From: CAVPHV01 sp963704825
Lineage (GTDB): Bacteria > Actinomycetota > Acidimicrobiia > Spongiisociales > UBA5794
Assembly (NCBI GenBank): GCA_963704825.1
Contig: CAVPHV010000006.1
Location: 1-64,000 of the forward strand
Direction of reading: 5' to 3'
DNA length: 64,000 nt
Shown here: positions 16,828 through 25,040 of the stretch, piece after piece
How positions within the stretch are numbered: position 1 is the first letter of the stretch
How the letters are laid out: every line of letters begins with the position of its first letter
The notes under the pieces: generated by a model
What the model saw: only the letters and a program-made list of their open reading frames with translations
What the model was told of the DNA's origin: nothing
Database searches by the model: none
Program-made: the position numbers and the translations under genes

Positions 16828-18916
16828 GTGGCCAAGCAGCGCATATACGAACTCGCTCGCGAACTCGGGCTCGAGTCCAAGGATGTTGTCGCGCGAGCCC
16901 TGGAACTCGGTCTCGAGGTGAAGACGGCCTCATCCGGCGTCGATGAGGACGGAGCAGCCCTCGTTCGGCTCTCCTACCAAGAGGACGGCGAGACGACCCC
17001 CACCGCCCCGGTGGCCGAGGCAGGGGCGGTAGCCCCAGCCGACCAGCCAGAGCCGGAGCCTGAGGTAGCCGAAGTAGCACCGGAAGACGAGGAAGCCGGC
17101 GAAGTCGAAGCCGAAGAACCGGTCGATGACGAGGGTGCGGATGAACGCCGATTGGTCGTTGTTCAGCAAGGCATCACCGCCCACGAGTTCGGCCGAATCG
17201 TCGGGGTTCGCACCGGAGACGTGGTCCGCCAGCTGATGTCGATGGGCGAGATCGTGCCCGGAGGCGGGACGATCCCATTTGATGCGATTGAAGCGTTGGG
17301 CGACTTCTTCGGCATCGACGTCCTGGTCGAAGAGGCCGAGGTCGTCGAGGAAGAAGAGGGCACGCAGCGCTACATCGTCGAATACGACGATGACCCGGCC
17401 AGTCTCAAGACCCGTCCGCCGGTGGTCACCGTGATGGGCCACGTCGATCACGGCAAGACCCAGCTGCTCGACACGATCCGCCGCGCCAATGTGATCGCCG
17501 GAGAAGCCGGTGGGATCACCCAGCACATCGGGGCGTACCAGGTACACCGCGGCGACAGCACCATCACCTTCATCGACACTCCCGGCCACGAGGCCTTCAC
17601 TGCTTTGCGAGCCCGCGGTGCCGACATCACCGATATTGCGATCATCGTGGTCGCCGCCGACGACGGTGTCATGCCGCAGACCGCCGAAGCCATCAGCCAC
17701 GCCAAGGCCGCCGACGTCCCCCTGATCATCGCGATCAACAAGATGGACCTCGAGGCTGCCGATCCTTACGCGGTGCGCGCCGATCTCACGAAGCACGAGA
17801 TCCTGGTCGAGGAGCTCGGCGGCGACGTCGTGTCCGCTGAGATCTCGGCGCTGCAGGGGACCGGTATCGAAGATCTTGCTCGACTTGATTTCGCTCGTGG
17901 CGGAGGTCGAGGACCTGAAGGCCAATCCGGGGGCACCGGCGGTCGGTACCGTCATCGAGGCTCAGCTCGAGATCGGGCGCGGACCCGTGGCGACCGTGAT
18001 CGTCCAGCGTGGCACGCTCAAGCGCGGCGACGCCATTGTTGCCGGAGGTACCGCAGGCCGGGTCCGGGCAATGTTCGATGACCAGGGCCAGCAGGTGAAG
18101 GCGGCAGGACCGAGTACTCCCGTACTGGTCATGGGTTGGGACGAGGTGCCGCTGGCCGGCGATATGTTCCAGGCGGTCAAGAACGAGCGGACAGCTCGCA
18201 AGATGGCCGCCCAACGTATCGCCGACGTTCGCGCCGACGAGATCACTGTTCCGACGTCAACTGAACGTCTCGGCATCCTGCTCGAGCAGCTTCGAACCGC
18301 CGAGCATGCCGAGCTGCGTGCCATCGTGAAAGCCGACGCCCAAGGCTCGCTCGAAGCTATTCGAGACGCCATCGCGAAGATCGAACGCGAGGACGGCAGG
18401 GTCACCATCATTCATGGCGGCGTCGGTGGTATCACCGCCAACGACGTGATGTTGGCTGAGGCTTCCGAGGCCATCATCTACGGCTTCAACGCCCGCCCCG
18501 ATGCCGGCGCACGTGCCGCGGCCAAAGAGGCCGCGATCGACATCCGGACTTTCTCGATCATCTACGAACTTCTCGAAGACGTTGAAGGCCTCCTCGTGGG
18601 CGAACTCACCCCCGAGGAAATCGAGAGATTCCTCGGAGTCGCCGATGTGCGGGCGGTGTTCCGGGCTCCGCGGTTCGGTTTCGTGGCCGGCTCATATGTC
18701 ACCGAGGGTGAGATCAACCGCAACGCCCGGGCTCGGCTCGTTCGTGACGGAGTCGTGGTCTACGACGGCAAAATCACCTCGTTGCGGCGCTTCAAGGAGG
18801 ACGTCCCGTCGGTGGCTGCCGGCTTTGAGTGCGGTATCGGGCTGGAGAACTTCCGGGACATCAAGGAAGGCGACACGATCGAGTCGTACGAGTTGCGGGA
18901 AATCGCTCGGACCTGA
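16828..18916 (+). CDS. infB: Translation initiation factor IF-2, interrupted by a +1 frameshift
   Basis: IF-2 delivers fMet-tRNA to the 30S subunit. GTG 16828 follows GGAGGTAAGAG. The first frame carries the N-terminal IF2N domain, a short acidic linker and the G domain (GHVDHGKT, DTPGHEAF, NKMD). At 17875-17877 the frame is lost: removing one T turns GAT-CTT-GCT into GAT-CTG-CTC and restores LLDLISLVAEVEDLKANP and the rest of domains II-IV up to 18916. The corrected protein is about 695 residues, short for an actinobacterial IF-2. IF-2 is essential, so a sequence error is the likeliest cause. Confidence 0.93.
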
Positions 18917-18923
18917 CGACGCC

Positions 18924-19217
18924 ATGCATGTCGCCGCCCTCCGGGTCGACCTCCGCATCCGCAACGTTCAGTCGTTGAAGGAGAAGCGCGCGATCGTCAA
19001 GTCCGTCATCGCTCACCTCACCAAGACCTTTGATGTTGCCGTCTCCGAGGTCGACCACCAGGAGCTGTGGCAGCGCGCCACGTTGGGGATTGCGGTTGTT
19101 GCACCACAAGCCGGTCAGGCGGACCGTATCCTGCACTCGGTGCGCCGTTCTCTCGACCAGAGGGAGGACATCGAGGTGCTCGACACCCGTACCGCTTATC
19201 TGGAGGACCCGGCATGA
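18924..19217 (+). CDS. DUF503 family protein (YlxP-like)
   Basis: A 97-residue protein of the DUF503 family, recognised from the N-terminal LRVDLRIRNVQSLKEKR and the downstream SVRRSLDQREDIEV-type C-terminus. This family lies between infB and rbfA in many Gram-positive bacteria and is suspected to assist ribosome biogenesis, but no activity is established. ATG 18924 lies 7 bases after infB and its stop overlaps the rbfA start. Confidence 0.85.
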   Translation: MHVAALRVDLRIRNVQSLKEKRAIVKSVIAHLTKTFDVAVSEVDHQELWQRATLGIAVVAPQAGQADRILHSVRRSLDQREDIEVLDTRTAYLEDPA

Positions 19218-19594
19218 GCCAAGGCAGAACCCCTCGGATGCGCAAGGTCAACGAACAACTGCGCGAAATCATCGCCGAAGAAGTCGGCGGGCTCAAGGAT
19301 CCCCGGATCGGTTTCGTGACGATCACCGGGGTGGACACCAACCCGGATCTCCGCCATGCCATCGTGTACTACACGGTCTTGGGGACTCCCGAGGAGGTCG
19401 AGGAGACCGGGGCCGCCCTGCAGCACGCCCACAGTCGATTCCAGCGCGCAGTCGCCTCCCAGGTTCGGATGAGGTACACCCCCGTGCTGGAGTTTCGAGT
19501 CGACGAAACCGTCGAACGCGGGATACGAATCAGTCAGATCCTTCATGACCTCGAGGTGGAGGAAGCCGAGCAGGGGAGAGTCGATGAGGAATGA
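19214..19594 (+). CDS. rbfA: Ribosome-binding factor A
   Basis: RbfA binds 16S rRNA and supports late 30S maturation and cold adaptation. The 126-residue KH-like protein has RMRKVNEQLREIIAEEV, DPRIGFVTITGV and RYTPVLEFRVDETVERG. Its ATG overlaps the DUF503 stop (ATGA). Confidence 0.93.
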   Translation: MSQGRTPRMRKVNEQLREIIAEEVGGLKDPRIGFVTITGVDTNPDLRHAIVYYTVLGTPEEVEETGAALQHAHSRFQRAVASQVRMRYTPVLEFRVDETVERGIRISQILHDLEVEEAEQGRVDEE

Positions 19595-20552
19595 CTTCAC
19601 CGCCGATCTGCGACGTGCCGCCGCCGCCATCGGGGAAGCCGAGACGCTGGTCACGCTGGGCCACATCGGTCCAGATGGCGATGCGCTCGGTACGGCCCTC
19701 GGGATCGCGCTCGCCGCCCGCCGCGTCGGCAAGAAGGCTTATGCCTCCTTTGGCGAGCCCTTTGTCGTCCCCGTGCAATTCAGGTTCCTCGACCAGGTGC
19801 CCCTGTGCAGCCCCAGCGCACTCCCCGACGAGATCGACGTTGTGGTCGCCTGTGACACGGCAGCTCTCGACCGGTTGGGAAGCGCTGCCGAGGTCTTGGA
19901 ACGAGCCAAAACTGTGGTAGTGCTCGACCACCACCGCTCCAATGACGGTTTCGGCGACATCAAGGTCATCGACCCGGACGCGGCGGCGACGGCGCAACTG
20001 GCCTACTACCTCCTCCAGGAGCTCGGGTGGCCGATTGATCCGGCAGTGGCCATTGCGTTGCACACCGGCTTGGTCACGGACACCGGACGGTTCCAGTACT
20101 CGGTGACCACTCCTGAGGTGCTGCGGGTAGCGGCTGCTTTGGTCGAGGCAGGCGCCACGCCCGAAGTGGTCGGCCGCCACGTGTACGAAGAAGCTCCGTT
20201 TGGGTACCTGAAGGTTGCCGGCGCCGTGCTCGAGCGCTGCGAACTCGATCGAGACCGACGCCTGGTGTGGTCGGTCGTGCTCCAGAGTGACCTCGAGGCG
20301 GCAGGGATCGGCTACGAAGAGGCCGACGGTCTCATCGATCTGATCAGGATCGCCGCGGAAGCAGAGGTCGCCTGCCTGTTCAAAGAGGTCGGCAAGGACA
20401 CCACCAAGGGCAGCCTGCGTTCGCGCGGCGAAGTGGATGTGGGCGCGATCGCAAGCAATCTCGGCGGGGGAGGTCACCACAACGCGGCGGGGTTCACCGT
20501 GCGCAAGCCGTTTGGGGTCGCCATTGAAATGCTCCGCGACCAGCTGCCGTGA
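19584..20552 (+). CDS. nrnA: DHH/DHHA1 phosphoesterase, NrnA-type
   Basis: This 322-residue protein is of the family that degrades nano-RNA, pAp and in some actinobacteria cyclic dinucleotide products. DHH landmarks are GHIGPDGDALGTALG (motif I), VACDT (motif II), LDHHRSN (motif III) and TDTGRF (motif IV); the DHHA1 GGGGHHNAAG loop is near the end. ATG 19584 overlaps rbfA by 11 bases. Position between rbfA and truB is conserved in Gram-positives. Exact substrate cannot be told from sequence. Confidence 0.88.
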   Translation: MRNDFTADLRRAAAAIGEAETLVTLGHIGPDGDALGTALGIALAARRVGKKAYASFGEPFVVPVQFRFLDQVPLCSPSALPDEIDVVVACDTAALDRLGSAAEVLERAKTVVVLDHHRSNDGFGDIKVIDPDAAATAQLAYYLLQELGWPIDPAVAIALHTGLVTDTGRFQYSVTTPEVLRVAAALVEAGATPEVVGRHVYEEAPFGYLKVAGAVLERCELDRDRRLVWSVVLQSDLEAAGIGYEEADGLIDLIRIAAEAEVACLFKEVGKDTTKGSLRSRGEVDVGAIASNLGGGGHHNAAGFTVRKPFGVAIEMLRDQLP

Positions 20553-21448
20553 CTGCGGCTCCCGCCGCCGGGTTCCTTTTGGTCGACAAACCGTCCGGTT
20601 GGACATCGCACGATGTCGTCGCCAAGGTCCGCAATCTGCTTGGCGTCAAGAAGGTCGGCCACGCCGGGACGCTCGACCCCATGGCGACGGGGTTGTTGGT
20701 GCTCGGCCTCGGCCGAGCCACCCGTTTGCTGCGCTTCGTCCAGGAGGCCGAGAAGGAGTACGTGGCGCAGGCCCAGTTCGGGGTGGCGACCGACAGTCTT
20801 GATGCCGATGGAGCCGTGCTGACTCGAGATCCGATGGACATCGAGGAGCGTGATGTCGAGGCGGCTATGGGGCGGTTTCGCGGATCGATCATGCAGGTTC
20901 CCCCAATGGTCTCCGCCCGCAAGGTGGAGGGACGCCGTCTCTATGAGCTCGCTCGCGAGGGGCGGGAAGTGGAGCGTGAGGCGAGCCCGGTGACCATCTA
21001 CTCGCTCGAGCTGACCGACTTCGCGCCGTCGGACTATCCGCAGGTCGAGTTTCGGGTTCGGTGCAGCAAAGGGACCTACGTTCGGACGCTGGCCGACGAC
21101 CTGGCCCGAGCCCTGGGAGGCAGGGCACATCTCACCGAGCTGCGCAGAACCCGCAACGGTGGGCTGTCGGTGGCGGACGCACATTCGGTGGACTCCATCG
21201 CCTCGGCTGCTGCGGAAGACGGGTGGCGATGTCTTGTGCTCGACCCACTCGATGGCCTGCCCGACCTGACGTTGGTCGAAGTCGACGCCGGCGTTGCCGA
21301 GGCGGTTGCCAACGGAGTCCCGCTGGCGGGAAGCGTCCTGACGGGCGCCGAAGCGGGTTTTGTGCGCGTGGCAGGTCCTGAGCATCGCCTCCTCGCTGTA
21401 TACCGTGTTGAGGGCTCCCACGCCGTTCCCGAGGTGGTCATCTCATGA
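20549..21448 (+). CDS. truB: tRNA pseudouridine(55) synthase
   Basis: TruB makes pseudouridine 55 in the T-loop of tRNAs. The catalytic Asp is in GHAGTLDPMATG near residue 47, preceded by VDKPSGWTSHDVV and followed by RCSKGTYVRTLADDL. The 299-residue length is typical and it ends in a small PUA-like region. GTG 20549 overlaps the previous stop (GTGA). Confidence 0.94.
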   Translation: MTAAPAAGFLLVDKPSGWTSHDVVAKVRNLLGVKKVGHAGTLDPMATGLLVLGLGRATRLLRFVQEAEKEYVAQAQFGVATDSLDADGAVLTRDPMDIEERDVEAAMGRFRGSIMQVPPMVSARKVEGRRLYELAREGREVEREASPVTIYSLELTDFAPSDYPQVEFRVRCSKGTYVRTLADDLARALGGRAHLTELRRTRNGGLSVADAHSVDSIASAAAEDGWRCLVLDPLDGLPDLTLVEVDAGVAEAVANGVPLAGSVLTGAEAGFVRVAGPEHRLLAVYRVEGSHAVPEVVIS

Positions 21449-22371
21449 AGGTCTTGGAGGGCGATTATCGGGAGTGGTCGGTCGCAGCCCCCGCAACGGT
21501 TCTCACGATTGGGGTATACGACGGTATCCATCTCGGCCACCAGGCGGTGCTCGCGGAACTCCAAGCCAGAGCGCAGGGCCGCCCGGTGGCGGTGGTCACC
21601 TTCGAGGGTCATCCGTTGACGCTGAGTGCGCCCGAGCACGCCCCGCAGCTGATCACGAGCCGTGACCAGAAGTTGGAGCTCCTCGCCGAATCGGGTGTTG
21701 ACATCGTTGGGTTTCTGCGGTTTGACGCAGATCTGCGCCAGATGGCACCCGAGGTGTTCATCGACCGCATCCTCGTCGGCACCTTTCACGCCGGGCTGGT
21801 CGTCGTCGGCGGCGACTTCCGGTTTGGCTACGAGCGGGCCGGTGACGTCGATCTGCTCACCCGGGAGGGGCTCAGCTACGGCTTCGAGGTTGATTCCCTC
21901 GATCTGATCGGGAAGGGAGCCCCGTTCTCGTCCACGGCGGTGCGACAGGTGCTTCAAGCCGGCGACGTGGTCACCGCTGCGGAACTGTTGGGGCGGCCGT
22001 TTGCGCTCCGCGGCACCGTGATCGACGGTGACGGTCGGGGCCACACCCTCGGGATGCCGACGGCGAATCTGGGCATTCCGCCTGCTCAGGTACTTCCGCG
22101 CCACGGGGTGTACGCCGCCATGGTGACGAGTGTCCACGGCCGTTTTCCCGGTGTGGTCAGCGTTGGAGTGCGGGCCACCTTCGGTAGCCACCGCGAGGTC
22201 GTCGAGGTCCATCTGATCGGGATGACCGGCGATCTCGTCCGAACTGAACTGACAGTCGAGTTCCACAACCGAATTCGCGACGAGGAGCGATTCGGAGGCG
22301 TCGACGAGGTCGTGGTCCAGTTCGAGCGGGACGTTGCCACGGCCCGGGAGTTGCTGTCCGGCAAGATGTGA
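21445..22371 (+). CDS. ribF: Bifunctional riboflavin kinase/FAD synthetase
   Basis: RibF phosphorylates riboflavin and adenylates FMN. The N-terminal nucleotidyltransferase domain has GVYDGIHLGHQAVL and the SSTAVRQ loop near residue 165; the C-terminal flavokinase domain has GRGHTLGMPTANL and the RPEVRFGGVDEVV-like end. It overlaps truB by 4 bases and is the last gene of this operon, convergent with a rhodanese gene. Confidence 0.94.
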   Translation: MKVLEGDYREWSVAAPATVLTIGVYDGIHLGHQAVLAELQARAQGRPVAVVTFEGHPLTLSAPEHAPQLITSRDQKLELLAESGVDIVGFLRFDADLRQMAPEVFIDRILVGTFHAGLVVVGGDFRFGYERAGDVDLLTREGLSYGFEVDSLDLIGKGAPFSSTAVRQVLQAGDVVTAAELLGRPFALRGTVIDGDGRGHTLGMPTANLGIPPAQVLPRHGVYAAMVTSVHGRFPGVVSVGVRATFGSHREVVEVHLIGMTGDLVRTELTVEFHNRIRDEERFGGVDEVVVQFERDVATARELLSGKM

Positions 22372-22380
22372 CGGTGACCT

Positions 22381-22725
22381 TCAGGTGGCCGGGGCCGTCT
22401 CCAACGGCAGGTCCTCTTCGGTCCATTTCACGATGCCGCCGACCATGTTCCACACATCGGTGAATCCGGCTTGCTCGATCAAGGCTCGCACCACCTGGTC
22501 GGACCGCCTCCCGGTTCGACAGTAGAACACGATGGTCTGGTCCTTGGGCAGGTCGGCGTACCAGTCGTTGATGGTCGACATCGGCTTGAGCTGACCGTTC
22601 GGGATGTGGGCATAGGCGAATTCGTTCGGTTCGCGCACATCGACGAGTAGGGCGCCCGCCTCGACCTTGGCGGCGGCCTCCTGCGGGTCAACTTCCGGGA
22701 TGGGTTTTGGGGCAGAGCGAAACAT
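22381..22725 (-). CDS. Rhodanese-like sulfurtransferase
   Basis: A single-domain rhodanese of 114 residues. The active-site loop is CRTGRRS (catalytic Cys near residue 72), preceded by LLVDVREPNEFAYAHIPN. Such proteins carry sulfane sulfur or act in thiol redox; the partner is not evident. ATG 22725 was chosen over upstream starts because it has a TACTCT box 9 bases before it and matches the domain edge. It shares a 46-base divergent promoter region with the RidA-like gene. Confidence 0.82.
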   Translation of the reverse strand: MFRSAPKPIPEVDPQEAAAKVEAGALLVDVREPNEFAYAHIPNGQLKPMSTINDWYADLPKDQTIVFYCRTGRRSDQVVRALIEQAGFTDVWNMVGGIVKWTEEDLPLETAPAT

Positions 22726-22734
22726 GGTCCCAAG

Positions 22735-22764
22735 AGAGTAGTCCGGAAGCGATGGCGGTAGTCT
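22735..22764. promoter_or_regulatory. Divergent leaderless promoter pair for rhodanese and RidA-like genes
   Basis: On the minus strand TACTCT (22740-22735) lies 9 bases before ATG 22725. On the plus strand TAGTCT (22759-22764) lies 7 bases before ATG 22772. Neither start has a Shine-Dalgarno sequence. Confidence 0.5.
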
Positions 22765-22771
22765 GCGGGCC

Positions 22772-23158
22772 ATGACCGATGCGACCGTCATATCGGGCTC
22801 GCCCTATGAAGAGCGGTATGGCTTTGTGCGAGGCCGCCGCATCGGGAATCGGGTCGAGGTTGCCGGAACGGCCCCGGTCCCTCCGGTAGGGGAGCAGGTC
22901 GCCGAAACCGCCTACGGCCAGATGCTGCGCTGCGGGCACATCGCACTTGCAGCATTGGCCGACCTCGGAGCCGAGGTCTCCGACGTGGTTCGCACCCGGA
23001 TGTTCATCTGCGATCCCGCCGACGCCGACGAGATCGGCCGCGCCCACCGAGAGTTGTTCGGTTCGCACCCCCCAGTGGCAACGATGGTGGTAGTCGCGGC
23101 CCTTCTCGACCCGGCCTGGAAGGTCGAGATCGAGGTCGAGGCCATCGTGGCGGGTTGA
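22772..23158 (+). CDS. RidA/YjgF family protein
   Basis: A 128-residue member of the RidA superfamily, whose archetype hydrolyses reactive enamine/imine intermediates. Conserved elements are the N-terminal GRRIGNRVEVAGTAP, the DVVRTRMFICD strand and the VVVAALLDPAWKVEIEVEAI ending. The usual RidA arginine is kept in VVRTRMF; the exact subfamily is not the canonical RidA. It is followed by a clear terminator. Confidence 0.8.
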   Translation: MTDATVISGSPYEERYGFVRGRRIGNRVEVAGTAPVPPVGEQVAETAYGQMLRCGHIALAALADLGAEVSDVVRTRMFICDPADADEIGRAHRELFGSHPPVATMVVVAALLDPAWKVEIEVEAIVAG

Positions 23159-23191
23159 CCTTCCCGTAGTGGGTATTCGTGACCGCAAAGG

Positions 23192-23220
23192 AAGGGGCTC
23201 TGTTGGAGCCCCTTTCACTT
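23192..23220. terminator. Intrinsic terminator between convergent RidA-like and sigma factor genes
   Basis: AAGGGGCTC (23192-23200) pairs perfectly with GAGCCCCTT (23206-23214) around TGTTG, followed by a T-rich stretch. The stop codon of the minus-strand sigma gene lies inside it, so it can serve both directions. Confidence 0.8.
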
Positions 23221-23749
23221 GCTGGGCGGGGAGATGGGCCGGTTCGTGACAGAGCACGGAATGTGGTCCCGAGCTTCTTCTTCGCTCGATGAAACCCGCT
23301 GGGCAGCGGCTTCGGGCGTGCATCCGACGGTCTCAGCGATCTGTTCGTTGGAGAGCTCCTCCCAGGCGGCCAGCAGCAAGACCTCGCGGTCCTTCGGCCT
23401 CAGGGCCTCGAGCGCGGCGTGCACCCGGCTGTATTCGGCCCGTTGCACCACCTCCCAGTCGCGCTGGGTGGGCACACGCGGCCGAATGCCGGATAGCAGG
23501 CTCGCCAGACGTCCTCGCCGGTTCTGTGACCGGTAGTGATCGGAAACGATCCCTCTCGCCACGCCGTACAGCCACGGCAGCGCCATCTCGTCCTTCGGAA
23601 CGTCGTCGATCCGACGCCACGCAACGGCGACCACCTCTGCGACCGCATCAGATGCACCATCATCGCCGATGCGACGCAGGCAATAGGCCCGCACCGCACG
23701 GTTGTGCTTTCTCCTACAGTTGGGTGAGCCGGTCGTCTTGGTTTGGCAT
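23215..23749 (-). CDS. ECF-type RNA polymerase sigma factor, +1 frameshift near its N-terminus
   Basis: The main frame carries sigma region 2 (HNRAVRAYCLRRIGDD, ALPWLYGVARG) and region 4 (EALRPKDREVLLLAAWEELSNEQIAETVG, a helix-turn-helix), without an obvious extra C-terminal domain. In that frame the N-terminus has no family-like start. The adjacent frame has ATG 23749 behind GGAGGATTGACCC and reads MPNQDDRLTQL. Removing one base near 23715 joins the two as LTQLWRKHNRAVRAYC, a typical ECF opening, giving 177 residues, the usual ECF size. No anti-sigma gene is adjacent; the divergent membrane protein is too unlike known anti-sigmas to call one. Confidence 0.75.
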
Positions 23750-23936
23750 CCTGGGTCAATCCTCCTCCCGCTACACCACTTATGGCCGGCCAATCGCGAT
23801 CTTGACAAAATGTCCAAAACAGAACGTGTTGAGCCGCGGAAGGATCCGATCACGGGATTCGGCGGCTCGGGCGGGCTACTGTGGCCTGTCGGGGCGGACC
23901 GGACCGCACCACGACTGAGAAGGACTTGGAGAAGCC

Positions 23937-24423
23937 ATGACGTCATCGGCCACGACCCGTACGATCACCATCACGAGGGCGCAGGAGATCTTCTTCTCCT
24001 GGACACTCAGACGTGTTGATCTACACCATTGTCCTCAACCTCTTCGTTGAGCACGTGGACGCGGTGGTGATCGATTCGTTCACCATCTCGATTCTGACCG
24101 CGGTGCTCTTGAAGATCCTTCTTGATGTGGTCATGCACTACGAGCACGGTGTCCGCAGCTACTTCGCGACCAAGGAAGGCGCATTCTTCAAGGTGGCGGG
24201 GACGGTGTCGTTGATTGCGGTCCTGTTCTTGGGGAAGCTGGTCATTCTCGAAGCGGTAGACATGGTGTTCGGCGACCATGTCGAACTTGGCCACTTCATC
24301 GAGGTGGTTGCTCTCGTTCTGGCATTGATGATCACCCGGCGGCTCTTCGGTGTGCTATTCCAGCGGTTGGGGGGTCCAGATTCGGGCGAGGCCACCATCG
24401 ATGAAGCCGCCGCCGACGAATAG
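23937..24423 (+). CDS. Small multi-span membrane protein, +1 frameshift near residue 24
   Basis: The frame from GTG 24013 encodes three hydrophobic spans (LIYTIVLNLFVEHV, AGTVSLIAVLFLGKLVILEAV and FIEVVALVLALMITRRLF) and an acidic tail. An ATG at 23937 with GGAG upstream reads MTSSATTRTITITRAQEIFFSWTL; removing one base near 24009 joins them as SWTLDVLIYTIV, making a 161-residue protein. It resembles small conserved actinobacterial membrane proteins with the phrase LNLFVE...DSFTISILTAVLLK, function unknown. It is divergent from the ECF sigma gene and could be co-regulated with it. Confidence 0.65.
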
Positions 24424-24520
24424 GCGGCTGCTGAGCAATGTCAGTTTGGGCCTACCACGGTGACCGTGTCAGGCAGTTGGGCGCCGGGGTGAGCCCGCAC
24501 GCCAATTGTTCAACACCCCC
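24421..24520 (+). repeat. Dispersed ~100-bp inverted repeat, copy A
   Basis: Begins with the membrane-protein stop and GGCTGCTGAGCAATGTCAG, ends with CCCGCACGCCAATTGTTCAACACC. It aligns along its length with the reverse complement of copy B and with copy C. Its ends are inverted repeats of each other (TGCTGAGCAAT versus ATTGTTCAACA). It lies just upstream of the rpsO promoter. Confidence 0.7.
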
Positions 24521-24535
24521 CAATAGGCTCTGCGC

Positions 24536-24564
24536 TTGGCACAGCAGCGCCACTGCGTTACACT
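24536..24564 (+). promoter_or_regulatory. rpsO promoter
   Basis: TTGGCA (24536-24541) and TACACT (24559-24564) are separated by exactly 17 bases. The -10 context CGTTACACT is identical to that upstream of rpsB. Confidence 0.65.
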
Positions 24565-24625
24565 TCCGTTCATCCGGACGGTCGTCCGCGCCCCGTTTGC
24601 CAAGTCCACGAAGGAAAATGCCTGC

Positions 24626-24883
24626 GTGAAAGACACAAAAACCATCATCGAAGAGTTCGGTACGCATCCGAGCGACACAGGATCTCCCGAGGTCCAGGTC
24701 GCGTTGCTCACCGAGCGAATCAATCACCTCACCGATCACCTGCGGTACCACAAAAAGGACCACCACAGCCGGCGAGGCTTGTTGATGATGGTCGGCAAGC
24801 GCAGACGACTGCTGGGATATCTCAACGACCAGGACGTTCAGCGGTATCGATCGTTGATCGCCCAACTCGGTCTGCGGAGATAG
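24626..24883 (+). CDS. rpsO: 30S ribosomal protein S15
   Basis: S15 binds the 16S rRNA central domain. The 85-residue protein has GTHPSDTGSPEVQVALLTERI, LTDHLRYHKKDHHSRRGLL and the LLGYLNDQD end. GTG 24626 follows AAGGAA. It is followed by a terminator and then pnp, the classic rpsO-pnp pair. Confidence 0.95.
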   Translation: MKDTKTIIEEFGTHPSDTGSPEVQVALLTERINHLTDHLRYHKKDHHSRRGLLMMVGKRRRLLGYLNDQDVQRYRSLIAQLGLRR

Positions 24884-24895
24884 CGACGGAGAATT

Positions 24896-24918
24896 GGCGG
24901 CCTGCGGGCCGCCTTTTT
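24896..24918 (+). terminator. Intrinsic terminator/attenuator after rpsO
   Basis: GGCGGCC (24896-24902) pairs with GGCCGCC (24907-24913) around a 4-base loop, followed by TTTTT. Read-through or a weaker internal promoter must supply pnp. Confidence 0.8.
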
Positions 24919-24957
24919 GCTGTCAGTCATTCGAATCGGGAGTAGCGGTTCAGTTGT

Positions 24958-24998
24958 CAGTGGCCGCAGCTCGTTCATCCAACGAGATGCGACCACTG
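24958..24998 (+). promoter_or_regulatory. Long hairpin in the pnp leader, possible RNase III/autoregulation site
   Basis: CAGTGG-C-CGCA-G-CTCGTT (24958-24975) pairs with AACGAG-A-TGCG-A-CCACTG (24981-24998): 16 pairs with two single mismatches around loop CATCC. In E. coli, and in Streptomyces, a stem in the rpsO-pnp interval is cut by RNase III and mediates PNPase autoregulation. The same role here is inference from position and shape. Confidence 0.55.
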
Positions 24999-25040
24999 CC
25001 AATTGAGCGCTCTCCCTCACTCAACAACAAGGAGACACGC

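Noticed and set aside
17860..17890. Programmed +1 frameshift site in infB like that of prfB
   Set aside because: There is no in-frame stop next to the shift, no slippery CTT-T, and no upstream Shine-Dalgarno-like stimulator at the right distance; sequence error is simpler.
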